Source of the DNA: Haloarculaceae archaeon
GTDB taxonomy: Archaea; Halobacteriota; Halobacteria; Halobacteriales; Haloarculaceae
Assembly: GCA_018609945.1 (NCBI GenBank)
Contig: JAHENO010000099.1
Coordinates: forward strand, 1-25,439
Direction of reading: 5' to 3'
Length of the DNA stretch: 25,439 bases
Position numbers and translations under genes: made by a program. The notes beneath the pieces were generated by a model, which was not told the DNA's origin, searched no databases, and saw only the letters and a list, made by a program, of their open reading frames with translations. Shown piece after piece: positions 22,337 to 25,439 of the stretch. Position 1 is the first letter of the stretch, and the number at the start of each line of letters is the position of its first letter.

Positions 22337-23683
22337 ATGTCTCGACAGGACGAGGCGCCCCGATACAACGACGTCGAACGCACCGACCGAGAGTACACGC
22401 TGGGGACGTGGACGCGCCAGCGTGACTTCGATCCGACCCAGATCGTCGACACGGAGGGACCACGGATCGTCACGGCCGATGGCGATTCGGTTCTGGATTT
22501 CAGCAGCCAGTACGTCTGTACGAGCCTCGGCTACGACGCCGAGCGGGTGGCCGACGCCGTCGCGGAACAGATCAGGGAGGTGCCCTACGTCAACCCCGGG
22601 TGGTCGACGGAGCCGCGGGCGACACTCTCGAAGAAACTCGCCGAGATCACCCCCGGGTCCCTGAAGAAGACCTTCTACTCGACCAGCGGGACCGAGGCCA
22701 ACGAGGTGGCGTTCAAGATCGCCCGCGCCTACACGGGCAAGCACAAGATCCTCTCGCGGTACCGCTCCTACCACGGGGCGACCGCCGCGTCGCTGTCGGC
22801 CTCGGGTGACCCCCGTCGGGTCGCTCAGGGCCCCGAGATCCAGCCCGAGGTCCCCGGCATGGTGAAAGGGCCCGACCCCTACGCCTACGGGTCGACCCTC
22901 GATCCCGACGAGAGCCTGGCGTACATCGACGAGATGCTGACACTGGAGGGTGACACGGTCGCGGGCGTCCTCGTCGAACCGCTCGTGGGTTCGAACGGCG
23001 TGCTGACGCCGCCCGACGACTACCTGCCTCGCCTCCAGGAGATCGCACACGACCACGGTGCCCTGTTGATCTGTGACGAGGTGATGACCGGCTTCGGCCG
23101 GACCGGCGAGTGGTTCGCCTCCACGCTCTACGACGCCGAACCCGACATCATCACGATGGCGAAGGGGCTGACGGGCTCGTATCAGCCCCTGGCGGCGACC
23201 ACTGTCACCGAGGAAATCGGGGAGTACTTCGAGGACAACCTCCTCAATCAGGGTCACACCTTCTCCGGCCACCCCACTGCGTGTGCGGCGGGCGTGGCAG
23301 CCATCGAGACCTACGAGCAGGAGAACCTGGTCGAGAACGCCCGCGAGATGGGCGAGTACCTGAAAGCCGAACTCGAATCGCTTGCCGACCGCCACCCGAG
23401 CGTCGGGGAGCGCCGCGGGGTCGGGCTCCACCAGGGCATCGAACTCACGCGAAGCGAGGACGAGCGCGTGCCCTTCGAGGAGCGCAGCGACAAGATGACC
23501 GGCGAGACGACCGTCCTCGACGAGGTCGGCGCCCGGGCGCTGGAGGAGGGCGTGTACTTCTACACCAGTGTCAATACGGTCGTGGTCACGCCACCGCTGA
23601 CGATCACCGAAGACCACGTCGACGAGGCCATCGAGGCCCTCGACGCCGCACTCGAGATCTCCGACGCGAAGATGGAGGCCTGA
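22337..23683 (+). CDS. Class III aminotransferase, omega-amino acid/taurine type
   Basis: 448-residue PLP-dependent class III aminotransferase. The PLP site is complete: SGTEAN (117-122), the YRSYHGAT segment, Asp247 in LICDEVMTGFGRTG and Lys276 in TMAKGLTGSYQPL. The NPGWSTEPRATLSKKLAEI and TFYSTSGTEANEVAFKIARAYTGKHKIL segments recall taurine-pyruvate and beta-alanine/omega-amino acid aminotransferases, but the substrate cannot be fixed. ATG at 22337 is preferred to a TTG at 22313 because of promoter spacing. The stop overlaps the following Lrp-type regulator by 1 nt (TGATG). A LivH-type importer follows, suggesting catabolism of an imported amino compound. Confidence 0.9.
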   Translation: MSRQDEAPRYNDVERTDREYTLGTWTRQRDFDPTQIVDTEGPRIVTADGDSVLDFSSQYVCTSLGYDAERVADAVAEQIREVPYVNPGWSTEPRATLSKKLAEITPGSLKKTFYSTSGTEANEVAFKIARAYTGKHKILSRYRSYHGATAASLSASGDPRRVAQGPEIQPEVPGMVKGPDPYAYGSTLDPDESLAYIDEMLTLEGDTVAGVLVEPLVGSNGVLTPPDDYLPRLQEIAHDHGALLICDEVMTGFGRTGEWFASTLYDAEPDIITMAKGLTGSYQPLAATTVTEEIGEYFEDNLLNQGHTFSGHPTACAAGVAAIETYEQENLVENAREMGEYLKAELESLADRHPSVGERRGVGLHQGIELTRSEDERVPFEERSDKMTGETTVLDEVGARALEEGVYFYTSVNTVVVTPPLTITEDHVDEAIEALDAALEISDAKMEA

Positions 23684-24210
23684 TGGACGCCGACATGACG
23701 CGGGTCGCCGACCTCGACGAAGTGGATCTGGAACTGCTCGAACGCATCGAGGCTGACTTCGACGTCAGCCTGGATACCCTGGCAGACGAACTCGACCTCT
23801 CGCGGTCGGCGGTCCACTACCGGCTCGAACAGTTGCGGGAGCGTGGCGTCGTGGAAGGCGTGACCGCCGACCTGGACCCCACCGCCTTCGGCCTCGACAT
23901 GGTCGCCATCACCGAGGTCTCCGTGACGCACGAGGAGGGCTACTCGGAGAACATCGGCACGGAACTGGCGGACCTGGACGGCGTCGAGCAGGTCTACTAC
24001 ACGATGGGCGACGTCGACTTCGTCGTCGTCTCGCGGGTCCAGAACCGCTCGCAGATGCACGACGTCATCGAGAGCATAGTCGGTATAGACGGCGTCGACG
24101 AGACCTCGTCCCGGTTCGTCATGGACGAGATCCAGACCAGCCCGCGGATCGCGCCGGTGCTCTCCGAGGAATCCCGCTCGGCGCTCATCGACGGGCGAAA
24201 TAATGAATAA
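23683..24210 (+). CDS. Lrp/AsnC family transcription regulator
   Basis: 175-residue feast/famine-type regulator. An N-terminal winged HTH (about 12-60, LDEVDLELLERIEADFDVSLDTLADELDLSRSAVHYRLEQLRERGVV) is followed by a RAM ligand-binding domain (about 72-150) with VAITEVSVTHE, LDGVEQVYYTMGDVDFVVVSR and IVGIDGVDETSSRFVMDEI. The family binds amino acids and forms octamers on DNA. ATG at 23683 overlaps the aminotransferase stop, so regulator and enzyme are co-translated, a common layout for Lrp proteins controlling an adjacent amino-acid gene. The acidic leader of about 10 residues is normal for halophiles. The effector is unknown. Confidence 0.93.
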   Translation: MDADMTRVADLDEVDLELLERIEADFDVSLDTLADELDLSRSAVHYRLEQLRERGVVEGVTADLDPTAFGLDMVAITEVSVTHEEGYSENIGTELADLDGVEQVYYTMGDVDFVVVSRVQNRSQMHDVIESIVGIDGVDETSSRFVMDEIQTSPRIAPVLSEESRSALIDGRNNE

Positions 24211-24301
24211 TTCGAATTTCGGAACGAGCAACATTTGTCGGAACTGGCGACGCGGCTTCCGGGATCGCTGCTGCTGACGCGCGCGCCAGAAACAGCATCG
24301 A

Positions 24302-24358
24302 GACAGCCGATACCGGGGGCTGACAGCCACGGACCGGTCGGACAGCCACGCCGCTGTC
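24302..24358. repeat. Iterated GACAGCC heptamers upstream of livH
   Basis: GACAGCC occurs at 24302-24308, 24322-24328 and 24341-24347 (steps of 20 and 19 bp), followed by the inverted hexamer GCTGTC at 24353-24358. The first two downstream copies extend to GACAGCCAC and flank the palindrome GACCGGTC (24332-24339). Spacing near two helical turns would put the sites on one face of DNA. It lies about 40-100 bp upstream of the livH TATA-like box. Confidence 0.5.
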
Positions 24359-24397
24359 GGTCGGTTTGTCGGGTCGATATTCTGACGCCATCGGTGC

Positions 24398-24425
24398 ATT
24401 TATCAGGGGAGGGAATGTTCCTCCC
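24398..24425 (+). promoter_or_regulatory. livH promoter with overlapping dyad
   Basis: ATTTAT (24398-24403) is the likely TATA box, 34 nt before the TTG start, giving a leader of a few bases. Between box and start lies an imperfect dyad centred on GGAATGTTCC (24412-24421) with outer GGG/CCC arms (24407-24425), well placed for a repressor to block the transcription start. Confidence 0.45.
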
Positions 24426-24433
24426 GAGTAGAC

Positions 24434-25439
24434 TTGCCACCTGACACCGCACTCCTACAGGCTATCGTCAGTGGTATTACGACGGGAAGTATGGTCGCGC
24501 TGGGGGCGATCGGCCTCGCGATGGTCTACAGCATCGCGGAGGTGCCCAACTTCGCACACGGCGACCTGCTCATGATGGGTGCCTACACCGCGTTGCTGAT
24601 AAACACGCCAGGGGCAGTACCCTTGCTCGACAATCTCGCGACGGGGGCCCAGGAACCGACCACCGCGGGCCTGGCCGTGCTCTTCGTCCTCGGCGCCGGG
24701 GCACTGCTGGGGGCCATCTACGCGCTCGGCGGTACCGATGCGTTGCGCGGCTCGTGGTGGCCCGTAGACGTCCCGGACGCCGTCGCAGTAGTGGTTCATC
24801 TCCTCGTGGCCGCGGTGATCGGTGCCATCTCCTCGCTCGGCGCACCGTCCTTCCTTGCGGCGATGGTCTTTTCCGGCGTCGTGCTCGCCGCTCTCGCCCC
24901 GATCCAGGAGCGGTACGTCTTCCGGAAGTTCCGGCAACGTGACGTTTCGCTCGCGATGATGCTCGTCGTCTCGCTGGCGGTCGCGTTCATCGTCCGCTTC
25001 AGCGTCCAGACGATCTTCGGCGGGACGACCCGGAGCTACGACATCCAGTCGACTGTGACGCTGTTCGGCAGCGAGATCAAGGTGGCAATCGTCAAGTTCA
25101 TCGATGTCTACGTCGCGGGAAGCGGCGTGCTGGTCCAGGTGACCGACCCCGCCGAGGACGCGGTGTTGTTCAACAGTCTCTGGTCCTGGCCGGTCTTTGC
25201 GGCAATACTAATCGCGAGCCTCGCCGTCGGGTACGCGGGCTACCGGTACCGGCTGGGAACCCGGGCCATCCTGGGTCCGTACCTCCTCGGGACGATCCTC
25301 GCGCTGGCGACGTTTTGTGTCGGGGGACTCGCACTGGGCCCATCGGTCTCGCCCCCGGAGAGTGCGTTCATCGACTCCCGCGTCCGGCTGTCGGTCCTGC
25401 GACTGTTCATCATCCTGCTTGCAATCGCGATGATGGGCG
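24434..25439 (+). CDS. livH: Branched-chain amino acid ABC transporter permease, LivH type (3' end outside window)
   Basis: The first 335 residues of a LivH-like inner-membrane permease. The signature opening is clear: ALLQAIVSGITTGSMVALGAIGLAMVYSI followed by VPNFAHGDLLMMGAYTALL. LivHMGF-type systems import leucine-group or other amino acids and some amides. The protein is longer than bacterial LivH (about 300): the region at roughly residues 55-150 holds extra hydrophobic segments before PIQERYVFRKFRQRDVSLAMMLVVSLAVAFIVRF. The start is taken as TTG at 24434; the nearby ATG at 24415 is out of frame and soon stops. The frame stays open to the window end. It probably begins a transporter operon served by the preceding aminotransferase and Lrp genes. 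Confidence 0.88.
   Translation, partial: MPPDTALLQAIVSGITTGSMVALGAIGLAMVYSIAEVPNFAHGDLLMMGAYTALLINTPGAVPLLDNLATGAQEPTTAGLAVLFVLGAGALLGAIYALGGTDALRGSWWPVDVPDAVAVVVHLLVAAVIGAISSLGAPSFLAAMVFSGVVLAALAPIQERYVFRKFRQRDVSLAMMLVVSLAVAFIVRFSVQTIFGGTTRSYDIQSTVTLFGSEIKVAIVKFIDVYVAGSGVLVQVTDPAEDAVLFNSLWSWPVFAAILIASLAVGYAGYRYRLGTRAILGPYLLGTILALATFCVGGLALGPSVSPPESAFIDSRVRLSVLRLFIILLAIAMMG

Noticed and set aside
22222..22425. 67-residue plus-strand ORF in the divergent region
   Set aside because: Strongly basic, overlaps the aminotransferase start in another frame and has no promoter of its own; its composition does not fit a haloarchaeal protein.
1..25439. tRNA, rRNA, insertion sequence or prophage genes
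   Set aside because: Both strands were scanned by eye for tRNA T-arm patterns, transposase motifs and phage proteins, and none were found.

Overview
This is a window of haloarchaeal chromosome (class Halobacteria). GC content is high, the predicted proteins are strongly acidic, third codon positions are almost always G or C, and many starts sit about 26-29 nt downstream of a TATA-like box, so the transcripts look leaderless. Several families are typical of haloarchaea: an archaeal threonyl-tRNA synthetase editing domain, a split GMP synthase, a Bat-type HTH regulator and a rhomboid with an AN1 zinc finger. The genus cannot be fixed from the sequence. No rRNA, tRNA, CRISPR array, insertion sequence or phage gene was seen. 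Genes are tightly packed, with many 1-4 nt overlaps (TGATG, GTGA).

Layout. 1-864 (-): 5' part of thrS. 916-1003: a palindromic element next to the pspA stop codon. 1003-1851 (-): PspA/Vipp1-like coiled-coil protein, sharing a 54-bp divergent promoter with an alpha/beta hydrolase (1906-2514). 2581-5494 (+): nucleotide operon pyrG - guaA synthase subunit - small conserved protein. 5497-6171 (-): metallo-beta-lactamase-fold hydrolase. 6298-8090 (+): a trpB with no trpA, coupled to a cyclodeaminase-family gene. 8110-8700 (-): thymidylate kinase. 8793-13300 (+): thiamin-salvage-like cluster of two TenA paralogues (one with the active-site Cys, one without), a sodium-solute symporter and an Nramp-like carrier lacking the family's metal ligands. 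13301-14119 (-): SDR oxidoreductase. 14179-15929 (-): rhomboid protease followed by endonuclease V. 16078-17598 (+): M32 carboxypeptidase.

17637-25439 is an amino-acid metabolism region. On the minus strand, in transcription order, lie a Bat-type HTH regulator, a class III aminotransferase resembling glutamate-1-semialdehyde aminomutase, a DUF1611 protein and an enolase-superfamily dipeptide epimerase. The last two match the DgcN/DgcA pair known for D-glutamate catabolism. After a 390-bp divergent control region come a second class III aminotransferase, an Lrp/AsnC regulator overlapping it by 1 nt, and the start of a LivH-type ABC permease, which runs off the window. Taken together, these genes suggest uptake of amino acids (perhaps D-amino or omega-amino acids) and their conversion to central metabolites, controlled by two local regulators.

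The points most worth checking are the TenA pair with two uncharacterised carriers, the orphan TrpB with Cys at the residue that contacts the PLP ring nitrogen, the DgcN/DgcA-aminotransferase block, the palindromic element beside pspA, and the repeats upstream of livH and of the minus-strand aminotransferase.
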